Translations under genes and position numbers: made by a program
NCBI RefSeq assembly: GCF_964340395.1
Contig: NC_135561.1
Span: forward strand, 17,769,240 to 17,833,239
Direction: 5' to 3'
Length of the DNA: 64,000 bases
From: Glandiceps talaboti
Taxonomy: Eukaryota; Hemichordata; Enteropneusta; Spengelidae
Part shown: piece by piece, positions 1 to 19,300 of the stretch
Layout: every line of letters begins with the position of its first letter
Numbering within the stretch: the first letter of the stretch is position 1
Notes under the pieces: generated by a model
What the model saw: the letters and a program-made list of their open reading frames with translations, nothing else
The model's database searches: none
What the model was told of the DNA's origin: nothing

Positions 1-163
1 ACACTAGTATATCATATTTTAAGTTCAACTAAGCTTACATAATTATAATTTATAAGTAAATAGTAAAATTAAAATTGAACTTTTGTATATTTCGTTCAAG
101 CTTTAAAGTACGTCATACCTCGTATGCGATCATAATACATTATTTTTATTACCACAGTACAAG

Positions 164-6673
<6,510 letters not shown>

Positions 6674-7577
6674 AAAGAAAATGCATTCAAGGGTTTGTCC
6701 GGAATTCTATCAATAAGTATGCGAAACTAATGTAAAATGCTCATTGGACTGCAGGGTCTGTAATTCTTGAAAGTTACTGGTCTGTGGGCAAACCACGAGA
6801 TTACATATTGATAAAAACATCTTTCTAATTTCAAGGATAAAAAGTACAGTTCCGTTTGTACACGCTATGCAGTCGAAAGTTGTAGCTATATCAAATTGAA
6901 GCTGTTGCAACAGTTTCACTGTATGGAATATTAATTAAAGGAAATACTATCTGAAACTTGTTCGCCATTTTGTTTTTCTTCTAAAACGTTAGGTATGCTT
7001 TAATACGTTCTGAAACATGCCTAAGTATTTGTAGTCACTGGTAGAATTATAGATTGGTTGGTGTTAAGTGTACTGGATTTGTATATGAAATCTTTTCTTA
7101 TACGTCATTTTAGTCGTAGCCCTCAGCCTTCATGTTGCCCTCTACTCAACTGCGAAATGGGGTAATGACGTTTTACTACTCTGGCAATGGAGGTCTCGGT
7201 CTCTGAAGAAACACAAACCGAAACTATTGTTGTGATATGTTGATATAAAATATTGAATGGGTGTTGGTTTAATTGTACTCACAGTAGGGTGACATTTCTG
7301 ATGATATCCATGATCTTGCACTTGCACATGTTTTGGAGACTTCCAGTGTTTACACTGTCTTGATTAGAGGGTGATTAGATTAGATTAGATTATACTACAA
7401 TGTCTCACGGTGACACATAAAATGACGTTGGACGAGTACGTAATTCGAAATCAAATACATGTATATATGAATTTAATACGCCACATACATTTTATTAAAC
7501 AGGGTTCGAAATTAGCATATTGAAATAAGCATTGGTGTTGCGTTCAAATACCACTCAGTACTGCATTTCAATTTTAG

Positions 7578-8146
7578 GTACGGTTACCAAATTCAATTTC
7601 AATGGTTCTGGACTAATTGATATTTTTGGAACGTATATAACAAAGCAGTAGAGACCAAATTAACACCAAAATCGGCATTGGGTATGTATGATTCACATGA
7701 TTTTTGAGACACATTCCTCTTTCGACAAGAACATCACGGTAAACTAGTTTCAAAGTGTCATCATGTTTGCCCATGATCATGACAACTGAGACTTTCGGTG
7801 GAGAATCTGCGCAAGAGAGTTTTTATTATACGCCCAGACATTCTGTCACCATATTCTCCATTAAAAGTCTGCGGAGAGATGTCGAGAGTCGAAACCCTCC
7901 AGCACGAACTTCGGAAGCTACAACGTGTTGTTTCCCTAGCAACTACAGCAGACTGTAATCGTCTTGACGATGGAAAAAATATTGCGGCGTCTCTTTCACG
8001 AACTCACTGACTCAAATAAAGTCCATGTACCTGAAGCCCATTCTAGTAATCTCTTCATAGTTTATTTCCCTCGGAAAATGTTCGAAAAACTGAATACCCA
8101 CGGGCAAAAGGGTGAGCTTCACTTCGGATTCAATATCCACGTGTAA
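7578..8146 (+). other. Unidentified coding-like patch, possible relic exons
   Basis: After ATTTTAG at 7571-7577 an open stretch runs to TAG near 7650 and reads VTKFNFNGSGLIDIFG. Further on, frame 7798-8007 (including RVETLQHELRKLQRVV) and frame 7964-8143 (including EKILRRLFHELTDSNKVHV) overlap with more balanced composition than the surrounding AT-rich DNA. A frameshift would be needed to join them. I recognise no family; it may be a decayed gene or chance. Confidence 0.2.
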
Positions 8147-8730
8147 CCTGAAATAAGGTATCCAAACTGCTAAATATACTAAACATGTACGCTCTGGTTT
8201 GATAGTATATGGTGTTTGAAAGGTTGAAGCATGTGTTATAGTTCATGTAAATGTGAAATTTTTTGTAAAGTTTTTTTCATTTTATTTATATTCATTTCAC
8301 TTCGTCCACAGACTTGTTATTCATATGATAGTGTCATCTATGTAGTTGAATCTAAATATTTTCATAATATGTATTTGTTTGTATAACTCTGACACCAGCC
8401 TGGGCCTTGGACTTCGATTAGTTGCAAGAAACCAGGCTATAGCTATTTCCATATAGTGTAAGATTCGTCGTGTCGCTCCGCCCTCAACGGCCTGCTCTAT
8501 CTGTATTTCAAAAGGTTGCGCAATGTGTGAGGGCGTCCTTTCGTACCTTACAGACTACTATTTCCATCGTCCGAGCCAGATATTTTTTCCTTCTGCTGCT
8601 GTCTTTCTTTCTTTTACTTACTGTACTGTTCTTTCTGGTGAAATACAGTTTAATTTAAGTATTTTAGTCTCAAAACACACGCACAAATATGTCACATATG
8701 GAAGTTGTTAGTATGTTACATAAGTGTGAG

Positions 8731-8783
8731 CGCACACCCACACACACACACACCCATACACACATACATACATACATACATAC

Positions 8784-8834
<51 letters not shown>

Positions 8835-8870
8835 TACATACATACATACATACACACATACATGTACAAA
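8731..8870. repeat. (CA)n/(CATA)n microsatellite
   Basis: Alternating CA dinucleotide and CATA tetranucleotide blocks. ORFs over it on both strands are artefacts. Confidence 0.9.
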
Positions 8871-9063
8871 TGCACACAAAGTTATAGAACTTTAAAGGGG
8901 ATTTTTTATTTAAAGTGATATTACACAAATTGAACAGGGCGAGGATAACAAAAAGTATCCAAAATGCATTTAATTTGTAGAATTTCAAAATATACAAAAA
9001 CATTTTATCTGTGGAATGTCGTTATCTTTGTATCTTGTAGTTTCTACAAACAACCATTACAAT

Positions 9064-9354
9064 GTCTTTGTTAAGGTAGGAAAGTAGATAACGTTTACCC
9101 ACATTTCCTAAGTATTTTACCAGGGGCAACTCCAACATATTGATACAGGTTTGGAAATCTATGCAAATTTTACCACATTTCTCTTCACTGTTACTGAGGT
9201 TCATTACCAAAATTATAATACACGGTATGGAGACTATGAAAATTTCCCCTGTGGTTCCCCAAAAATAAATTATGGTTGAAGGATTTGAAAACCTATGCAA
9301 ATTTACCTGTTGCTGATCGTATACTTGGATTTCCTCACCTTAGCAAAAACACTG
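9064..9354. mobile_element. MITE-like element, family G
   Basis: The ends are inverted: GTCTTTGTTAAGGTAGG on the left and CCTCACCTTAGCAAAAACAC on the right. The same ends bound 24682-24842, and one end recurs near 25813. No coding capacity. No clear target duplication. Confidence 0.5.
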
Positions 9355-9729
9355 CATTAGATATATTGATAGTTTTTCAACATCCAAGACATTTCAAGAC
9401 TAAAGTCAGACATACTTCAGGTGAATCTGTTTTACACATCTGTGCTTTTGGTCATTCAAAAAGCTGTTACAGTCCGTTTATATTTTATGGTTTTTGTTCG
9501 TTGTCATAGATTATCTATTGATTTATGCAAGAAAATAGCAAGAGAAAGTGTGGGGAAAGTTATGATATGCAATGTAGGCTTAAAGGTATAGTAATTAACT
9601 CTTTAGTTGGCTCTTAACGTTTAGTTAAAACAAAAAAGATCCAAGTTATATCTTTGTATTATGCTTTATACAATAATATGTACCGATGGGGCAAAACATA
9701 AATTCAAATAGTGAGATTTCTCCATCTTT

Positions 9730-10072
9730 TTAATGTCATATGGTTGAGGATTTGGTAATTATTTTGGACTTTTAATTTATAAAAAAAATTTATAATGACT
9801 TTCTATTTCAAAAAATGGAGGACAAAAAACATATGCCAGGTCTGTTTTTGTAACTCAGTGCATTGAAATAAGGTAAAAAATAATGTAAAGGGTTTGTTAT
9901 CATACGTACAAAAACATATTTATTATCTTTTGCAATTTATTGAGTTACAAACACAGACTTGGTCAATATTGTTTCACTTTGATTTTTCAAGTAGGAAGCC
10001 ATGATAAGATTGTTTTATAATTTAAGAATGTAAAATAACTACCAATTCCTCTATCCACATGGCCACTTTTAA
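9730..10072. mobile_element. Palindromic TTAA-type MITE family A, copy 1
   Basis: Left end TTAATGTCATATGGTTGAGG; right end CCACATGGCCACTTTTAA. The two halves are inverted repeats of each other over most of the length, so the element can fold into one long hairpin. It begins 168 bp downstream of the TXNDC5 stop and may lie in its 3' UTR. More diverged than the 11794 copy. Confidence 0.75.
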
Positions 10073-10239
10073 GGAAATGAATACTGAGTAGCCAAGTACG
10101 CCTTTGGAGTAAAAAATGAAAAACTAAAAGTGAATGAAATGTTGCACGATATTACAACATTGTTCTTTGCTTGGCACTAAGCATAATAAAATACAACTAC
10201 TGAGATAAAAATGGTAAAAGAAATGAATGTATTAACTGA

Positions 10240-10365
10240 TTACAACTCGTCATGAGGGGCGTGTTCTATAACAAAGGCATAGAGTGAATCTAAATCTCTG
10301 GCTCTGTTGTACTTATCTACTTGTTTGCCATCCTTGAACAGGATCAGTGTGGGATAACCACGGAC
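10240..10365 (-). CDS. TXNDC5: TXNDC5 exon 9 (terminal)
   Basis: The acceptor is CTCCTTTCAG. It encodes [20 protein letters not shown] and finishes [12 protein letters not shown], then IEHAPHDEL, then TAA at 10242-10240. HDEL replaces the KDEL of the human protein. Confidence 0.95.
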   Translation of the reverse strand, partial: VRGYPTLILFKDGKQVDKYNRARDLDSLYAFVIEHAPHDEL

Positions 10366-13300
10366 CTGAAAGGAGAAAGACAAAATGTATCACTATGCAA
10401 TTAGATGTGTAAAAAAAAAGTCAGCATAGACATTATATGAAAAGCATAGACACTGCTAAAGGTGTATAATCTAATGAAGTTCATGTAATATCATAGAATA
10501 CTTTATATGAATGTTAAAACTACAAACTGTACATAAAAAAAACCCCGAAGACATCAACATGCAATCTTATGAAGAGATATCACTATACATTATATGAAAG
10601 CATAAAAACTACTAACAGTGAAGAAGAATGAAACTAAAACATACAATTATGCCATCTGATGTGAAGAAAAATTACTGTCTACATTTAGTATATGAAAGCT
10701 TTGGATGGTAAAAGCTATGAAATTGGATATAATTTCTGCAACAAATACCACAAAGTATAAAAAAACAACTACTAACATTTCTAAGAGTTTAAAGTAATAG
10801 GGTCCCTTATCAATTAGTATAATCCTTGACGTTTTGAAAAAGAAATTCTTTGTTAAAAGACTTAGACAAGACAATCCTGTGCTAACTAGCCGATGAATAC
10901 CTGTGTACTAGTAGTAGTCTAAAATTGAAGGACATAACATATACAATTCAAACACACAGTATTATACCATGTACAAGCAAGGTTTACCAAAAAAATATGG
11001 AATATATACTCTGGTCTTTCTATGTCAAGACAAAGCATGTTTCTGTCATGACAATGTGTGTCTATGTCACTGGTTCTATTGTGTTCGAAATATGAGTCAA
11101 CATGCTCAAAATTGTCCCATTTCTTTCCCTGATTTTTTTTACATTACTGGTGATTGTATAATTATGTTATTCTTCAATATTTTTTTTCATTCAGACGGAA
11201 AATACTCTTGACCTACGGGTTGTCACTAAGAGTTGCTAGACGAGTAGTAACCTAAGGGGTCCTTGTCACTACGAGTCACTATTCCCCTTCATTCAGCTGG
11301 AAAATACTGGTGACCTCAGGGCTGTCACTACAAGTCGCTAGACAAGTAGTGACCTAATGGGTCCTTGTCTAGCGACTTGTAGTGACAACCCTGAGGTCAC
11401 ATCAAGGCCCCTTAGGTCACTCATATTTTGTTTTGACTGAACAATGACAAATATTGGGGAATAACATCTGCATAGTAAATGTACATAGAAAGCTCACAGG
11501 CTGCAAACAAACATTCATGATGGTAATTTTTGGACTCCTCTATTAGACAAGATGTAAATCTCATCCTATAAAACTGTATGGATCAGGGTGTGTACTTTTT
11601 TCAGGAAATGAAAACATTAACTTTCCTACCTCATATTTCTTACAAACGTCCTTGTCTACTGTGCAGTCAACTTTAGCAATCTTGACATTAGTCTTATCTT
11701 CTAGTTTAGTAGACAACTCATCCCAGGTTGGTTCCAAACGCTTACAATGACCACACCTACAAAAAAGTCATGTGTTTATTGTAGTAAAATACCTTAAAGT
11801 GGCCATATGGATGAGGATTGGGTATTTATTTTGGATTTTTAATTTATAAAACAACTTATCCAGGTTTCCTACTTGAAAAATCAACATGAGACAACATAGA
11901 CTAAGTCTGTGTTTGTAACTTAATAAATGACAAAAGACTGATAAGTGTGTAAAATGTCTGTTATTGTACATAAAATAACAAATTATTTACACATTATTTT
12001 TAGCTTATTGTAGTGTATTGAGTTACACAAACATAGACTTGGTCTATGTTGTTTCACATTGATTTTTCAAGTACAGGAAGCCATAGCAAAAATGATTTAT
12101 AAATAAAAAATCCAAACTAGATACCCAATCCTCATCCATATGGCCACTTTAACAAAGTCAACCAGCAATTTACAAAATTATACTAATAACTTTAAAATTT
12201 AACCACCTGAATTTTGGTTTTTCAAAATGTATCAGAAAAAAGCACGAAATCAAGTTTAGTACACTGGATAACGTTGTTAAAATTTCTTTAAGAAATATTA
12301 CACGTCATTTCACTTTGTTACAATTTATGTCATAATCACGTACATGTTTTTTTTAAAATTATATATATCTTTGTCAAGAATTGCACATTCACAAAGTGAT
12401 TCTGAACATTAATACACTAAGTGCATACTTACCATGGTGCATAGAATTTGATAAAGGAAAGACCACTTTCAATTTTTTCCTCAAAGGAGTCAGTATCTAA
12501 CACTACAACCTGTTGAAAGATACAGACAAGAGAACTAAATATATTGATGATAATCAGATCAGCTGGAATTAGTGATGTTGGCAGAAATATGAAAAAATGT
12601 TTGAATCTTGATAAACACAATTCAAGCAACCAATCTCTTTTAGCTTTGATAATACAATAGTCTGTAACTTAAGGTATGCCGTGACAGGGCGCCCTCACAA
12701 TCGGTCAACCCCTCTCAACCATGTGATTGGTATGCATCTGATTCACTATGGCAACATTTGTTCTTATCGCCAGACACAGAAGCGATTCTACATATTTGAT
12801 TTATAATCTACATTACAACCTCTGTATGACCTTCAAATCACTAGTTCAAGGTGGGCCTAAATCTTGTGAAGTTGTCATCAAAGTTCTACAGCTTCATACA
12901 GTTGGGAGAGAGGAGGCCGGTGTGGGCGGAACAACACAAAGTATATTACAGTATAATTTTACAAGAGCAAGGTATATTTTACAGTTGTGTACTTTGTACA
13001 CATGTCTGCTGGCATGCTCTATTTCCATTCTGAACTGTCTCTAACACAAAAATCTACAAATTTCAACTTACACCCTAAAATTGTGCACATTTATAATAAG
13101 TAATATAATTAAATTGAAATGACAAGAGAATACTAAATTCCGCAATAGTGTATGTAAGTGTGGTGAATGAAGCTTTCATAGCGACTTTGTAATCAATAAA
13201 CAGAAAGTGAATGTGAAAATCCATCAAATATGTCATGTCATGTTTTTTATAATAGTTTTCTTTTTTTGCTGCCAACATTAGGAATTTTATATTGTGTTTG

Positions 13301-16300
13301 TACAGACATTTACAAGAACATAGCCTGGGAATTATTAAGTAATTTTAATTTTATGATGAATGGATATGGATTACAGTATATATACTAGCTACCTATGTCC
13401 TTGGCAATACATCACATCTTCTTTTTACAATTTACAGGCCTTTTCAAAAGAAGTGTCACACAAAGATATCATAGAGGAGGGAAAATTGTTGCAATTTAGA
13501 ATCAAGGATGCCAATAACATGGCAGTACATAAAGCAGTTAACAGACTCCAGAAATTCCTTAAAGTGTCATCATCAAAAACAGAATTGGTAGAATTATTTT
13601 GACTGGCTAAGAATGACATCACCCTTGCCATAAAAACTGTTTTTAAGGAGACTATTGTTACCCAACTACCAGGCAGGTCCAAAGCTCCTATGAACAGCTC
13701 CCTCAGTGGCCATACTATACAATCTTTTGTCTTTCTGATAACCAGACTAGGGCTGATCGTCTGGTCTGTTTCACATATTCTTAGCATCTGTACCGATCTA
13801 TGTCTGGCAATCAATTGATCAGTATTGCCATGTCAAATTTATGCTATCAATAAAATTGTAACTAAATGTTTTTGTGTGTGCTTTGACTGCATGAAGTGTA
13901 GTCTCAGTTACCAAGACTAGACTCTGACTGCTGGGGGCTCTACAACAAGACCACCAAGACGAGAGTCAGGGGGAAACATAGCTGGGGCTCTAGTACAAGA
14001 CCACCAAGACAAGAGTCAGGGGGAAACATAGCTGGGGGCTCTAGTACAAGACCACCAAGACAAGAGTCAAGGGGAAACATGGCTGGGGGCTCTAGTACAA
14101 GACCACCAAGACAAGAGTCAGGGGGAAACATAGCTGGGGGCTCTAGTACAAGACCACCAAGACAAGAGTCAGGGGGAAACATAGCTGGGGGCTCTAGTAC
14201 AAGACCACCAAGACAAGAGTCAAGGGGAAACATGGCTGGGGGCTCTAGTACAAGACCACCAAGACAAGAGTCAAGGGGAAACATAGCTGGGGGCTCTAGT
14301 ACAAGACCACCAAGACAAGAGTCAAGGGGAAACATGGCTGGGGACTCTACAACAAGACCACCAAGACAAGAGTCAGGGGGAAACATAGCTGGGGGCTCTA
14401 GTACAAGACCACCAAGACAAGAGTCAGGGGGAAACATAGCTGGGGGCTCTAGTACAAGACCACCAAGACAAGAGTCAGGGAAAACATAGCTGGGGACTCT
14501 ACAACAAGACCACCAAGACAAGAGTCAAGGGGAAACATAGCTGGGGGCTCTAGTACAAGACCACCAAGACAAGAGTCAGGGGGAAACATAGCTGGGGGCT
14601 CTAGTACAAGACCACCAAGACAAGAGTCAGGGGGAAACATAGCTGGGGGCTCTAGTACAAGACCACCAAGACAAGAGTCAGGGGGAAACATAGCTGGGGG
14701 CTCTAGTACAAGACCACCAAGACAAGAGTCGGGGGAAACATAGCTGGGGGCTCTAGTACAAGACCACCAAGACAAGAGTCGGGGGAAACATAGCTGGGGG
14801 CTCTACAACAAGACCACCAAGACAAGAGTCAGGGGGAAACATAGCTGGGGGCTCTAGTACAAGACCACCAAGACAAGAGTCAAGGGGAAACATAGCTGGG
14901 GACTCTACAACAAGACCACCAAGACAAGAGTCGGGGGAAACATAGCTGGGGGGTTCTACAACAAGACCACCAAGACAAGAGTCGGGGGAAACATAGCTGG
15001 GGGCTCTAGTACAAGACCACCAAGACAAGAGTCGGGGGAAACATAGCTGGGGGCTCTACAACAAGACCACCAAGACAAGAGTCAGGGGGAAACATGGCTG
15101 GGGGCTCTAGTACAAGACCACCAAGACAAGAGTCGGGGGAAACATAGCTGGGGGCTCTACAACAAGACCACCAAGACAAGAGTCAGGGGGAAACATGGCT
15201 GGGGGCTCTAGTACAAGACCACCAAGACAAGAGTCAGGGGGAAACATGGCTGGGGGCTCTACAACAAGACCACTAAGACAAGAGTCAGGGGGAAACATAG
15301 TCCAAAGTCGCTCACACTGTAAGTCACTCAGTACACTTCTTCCCAAGTCATGAAAAATGGGCTTATGAGGCCTGTTTATTGAAATTAAGATGTATCAGTC
15401 GCTTGAGACATGCTGACCTACCTCGGAGGTACCTGCATCGTTCAGTGTGCAATATTGGACATGAAGTATTCCCCAGCATGCACTGCTCTGGGAAAGAGAT
15501 CCTGTGTGGGCAACTTTGGATTGCATTACTCCAGACTCTCATCTGGGTGTTCTCATAGTAGAGATACGCAACAATTTTTACTAGTCTAAGTGCCCTGGAA
15601 TATATTTGGTAGTTTTGATACAATGTGTAGAAATTTAGTATGTACCCTCAGGGGTAGGTAACAAATATTAGTCTAGAGCACGATCGATATAGTGACAAGT
15701 ACAAATATAAAAGTTGCGGGAAAATTCTATATAGTACCTGGTACAAGTCGTTTAGTTACAAGTAAAGTCTATATTGCGACGAGCACAAAGTCCTGATTTT
15801 CCCACCGTCCATTGCGTATTCAACATGGCGGCAAGTAACATCGACAATCCTGATGGTAAGAATCAGTCGATTTCTACTACTAAAAATCGAAAATACGTAT
15901 TCCTATAGCGTGCGTTCTGGGAAGAATTGGTTGGAGGAACAACAGGGAAAATTTCATTGATCGATTCCACCGTTTGTGGGAGGAGTTAGCGAAAAACTTT
16001 TTCTACCGACGGATGTCCTATTCTAAACACACGTCCCTATACGAATGCATGTACAATATTGACAGTAGTACTATATTTTGTGTAGACAGAATAACAAACC
16101 CATATGTTGCCTGCAAATTCTATGTAAAAAGTAAAGCATACAATATTTACAGCCAGCCAGATAACAAACCCCACAGTACGCTGATAGAAGATCAGTGGTT
16201 CAATATACGTATGTACATGCATTCGGGACGTGTGTTTAGAATAGGACATCCGTCGGTAGAAAAAGTTTTTCGCTAACTCCTCCCACAAACGGTGGAATCG

Positions 16301-19300
16301 ATCAATGAAATTTTCCCTGTTGTTCCTCCAACCAATTCTTCCCAGAACGCACGCTATAGGAATACGTATTTTCGATTTTTAGTAGTAGAAATCGACTGAT
16401 TCTTACCATCAGGATTGTCGATGTTACTTGCCGCCATGTTGAATACGCAATGGACGGTGGGAAAATCAGGATTTTGTGCTCGTCGCAATATAGACTTTAC
16501 TTGTAACTAAACGACTTGTACCAGGTACTATGTAGAATTTTCCCGCAACTTTTATATTTGTACTTATCACTATATCGATCGTGCTCTAGACTAATATTTG
16601 TTACCTACCCCTGACCCTGGACAACAGCTAAATTTAAGCCAAGTTGTCTAGCATACCTTAGATGGACGTTCCTCTTCCTTCTTTTCTTCCTTCTTTTCTT
16701 CCTTCTTCTCTTCTGCCTTTGGTGGTTTTTTGGGTGCTTCTACCTTTTGTGAAGACATTTTTTCTATGTACACTTTGAGTGAATCTAGGTCACGGGCACC
16801 ATTGTATTTGTCAACTTTCTGTCCATCACGGATGTACAGTAGGGTAGGATAACCTCTGACCTCAAATGCAGTACATATTTCACTATGTGATGTACAATCA
16901 ATCTGTCAAAATAAAATAAAAAAGTAGAGTTCAAAACAAATATTTGTTGCATCATACTGATTTACCTCTCTAAAATGGGAAGCGCCACCTAGTGGTCAAC
17001 AATAACCATTAATCTCGTACAGTAGTACATAGACCAGAACAGACCAAGAGCCATCGGGCGAGGAAGAAGTTTTAGCTGAAGTAACCAAATTTCAATTGTT
17101 CTAGAAAATATTACTATATTTGAATAACTCAAAGTGAAAAACATAAAAAAATGCAATTTTTGGCCAAAAAACAAAAATACGCTGCAGAATGTCAAAACTA
17201 TTCATCAAAACCACAACTTTATATATGACATCAACATGAGACAAGTAACATATGGTTTATACATCTTGTCTTTATTGTGAAAAATTATGTAGAAAACATA
17301 AAGCCAACCAACGTACATCTCATCCTTACAAACTCAATGGTATCATCTTACCAGCGGAAAGTTGTTAAAATGGGTGTATTATCACATAGTGATCAAGAGT
17401 AACTAATTCTTAAATCAATGGTCTTATTTTGAGATGAAAGAAAAGTAATGCATGACATAGTTTCAATAGTTTGCATTGTTTTACTTTTTTGTATATAATT
17501 TTGTTTTATTTAATAAGGAAAAAAGAATATATAATTAAGAATACTAAGAATACATAGTTTGTATTGTTTTCATGTGTTGTCTACCAAGACAGATATAACA
17601 CACAGTAACTTGATCCTAAAGTACTCTGGAATGAGAATAATAATCCAAATGTAATCTGAGTTAATTTCAGTTGATATGATTGTCACTATTTTGACAGGTA
17701 CAGCAGACACGTTTATCTGTCAACATACTGGTAACACAGTGTCTCAATTATTTTCATGACACAGGACCAAACAATTTTGGTCCCCCCGGGATTTTTCCAT
17801 ACAATGTTAATGACTAAATTGTTGACATAGAAACCAGAGGGATCAGTAGAGCTCTTATTGTCTATTTGAAAACTGAAAACGTCAACTAAACGTGTTTTGT
17901 GGTATAGTAGTACTTTCCTTGTATGATACATAGTTTAATTACATTCATTATCATTACTTGCCTTATTGATTGTGATTGTTTTATCATCTTCCAATCCCTT
18001 GGCAAGTTCATCCCAGGTGGGTGAAAGACGTTTGCAGTGACCACACCATGGAGCATAAAATTTCACCAAATGGTTTCCCTTAGCAACATGATTCTTGAAG
18101 TTACCAGCTGTCAATTCAAACAGTCCATCTTTAGCTACAGCAGGGGCAGAGTCTTGTTCCTGAAATTAAGAAATAACCACATTTTGTAGAAAAGTCATAT
18201 GGTGTGAGTGTGTGTATTCTTGTGAGCAGTGTCAGTCTTACAGAACAGTATACCACTTGATTTCACCCTTCATCAATAAATTCAAGAAGGATATCAAGAC
18301 ACATCTGTTTGCAAGAGCTCTCTTACTTTTTTACAATGATTTACTATTGTTCCTGTTCAGCAACATAGAACATTACAATGTACATCGTATTGGATTTTGC
18401 TATGCAAATTCTTTTGATTGATTGATGGATGGATGGATGGATGGATGGATGGATGGATGGCATTGTGTGTTCTGCCTGGATTAAGTGCAAAGTGTTCCCG
18501 CCTTGATTGAACTTTTTTGGCTAACTCTACTAGACATTTGAAGCCTGAGTAGTCATGTATCATCTTACCTTCAATGATGGGTCCATGTTTTCCTTGATGT
18601 ATTTCTCCAGTGCTTCTGCATCACGTTTGCCTTTGTATGTCAGTGATTCTTCACCTGGTCTGAAAAATTTCAGTCTGTGGAAACAATATAAAAAGAACTT
18701 TTTTTCAATTATTTTTCCTATATATAATCCAAAGAAAGGTATCTCATAATCATATTATTCAAAATAATGTTATTTTATATTTCTCATTACTCTCAATAAA
18801 CGTATATACACATAGCTATTGATATTTCATATCTCTGTACATGAAGTCTTGCCAGAATAAACATATTACTTTCACATGGTGACAACAACATCATGGAAAC
18901 ATCATACAACTTGGTATAAAACATGCTTTGAAATGTAATATATCTTTGTAACCTTAAAGGGCACCACAGTAATCCCATAAACATAATGATAGATTAACAC
19001 CCCCACCCCCACCCCCACCCCCACCCCTCCCCATCCCCCGCTCCGCCCAAACATTCCAAATCACCATTATTTTTCCTGATTTTTCATAGGTTATGCTTGG
19101 GGAGGTATAATTATATTATTCACGAAATTTTACTTCATTCTGCCAAAAAATACTCGCAACCTAAGGGTTTGTCAATACTTGTCTAGTGACTCATAGTGAC
19201 AAGGCCCCTTAGGTCATTCGTATTTTCCTCAACGGAATGAAGAAATCTGTTAGCTTACGTTGGATATCCAGCTACACCTTCCTCTGAACACAGAGGTGTC

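Larger units (their letters stand above)
6674..10239. other. Intergenic region between SULT and TXNDC5 (convergent 3' ends)
   Basis: No firm gene. It holds a short GATTA cluster near 7373-7391, an orphan coding-like patch at 7578-8146 (separate entry), a CA/CATA microsatellite, a MITE with TTTTTGCTAAGG-type ends (9064-9354), and a family A MITE (9730-10072). The MITE carries TTTATT at 9919-9924, which is AATAAA on the minus strand and a possible TXNDC5 poly(A) signal. Confidence 0.6.

Noticed and set aside
14079-15028. Long ORFs on both strands across the 51-bp array, encoding 17-residue repeats
   Set aside because: They arise from the 51-bp period and are broken wherever a 50-bp unit occurs. 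No start context, splice sites or flanking coding sequence.
13931-15299. Possible CRISPR-like array
   Set aside because: The units are direct tandem copies with no unique spacers, and the genome is eukaryotic.
17951-17962. Canonical GT donor for TXNDC5 exon 5 a few bases downstream of the GC
   Set aside because: It adds four bases, shifts the frame and meets TGA at the start of the next exon.
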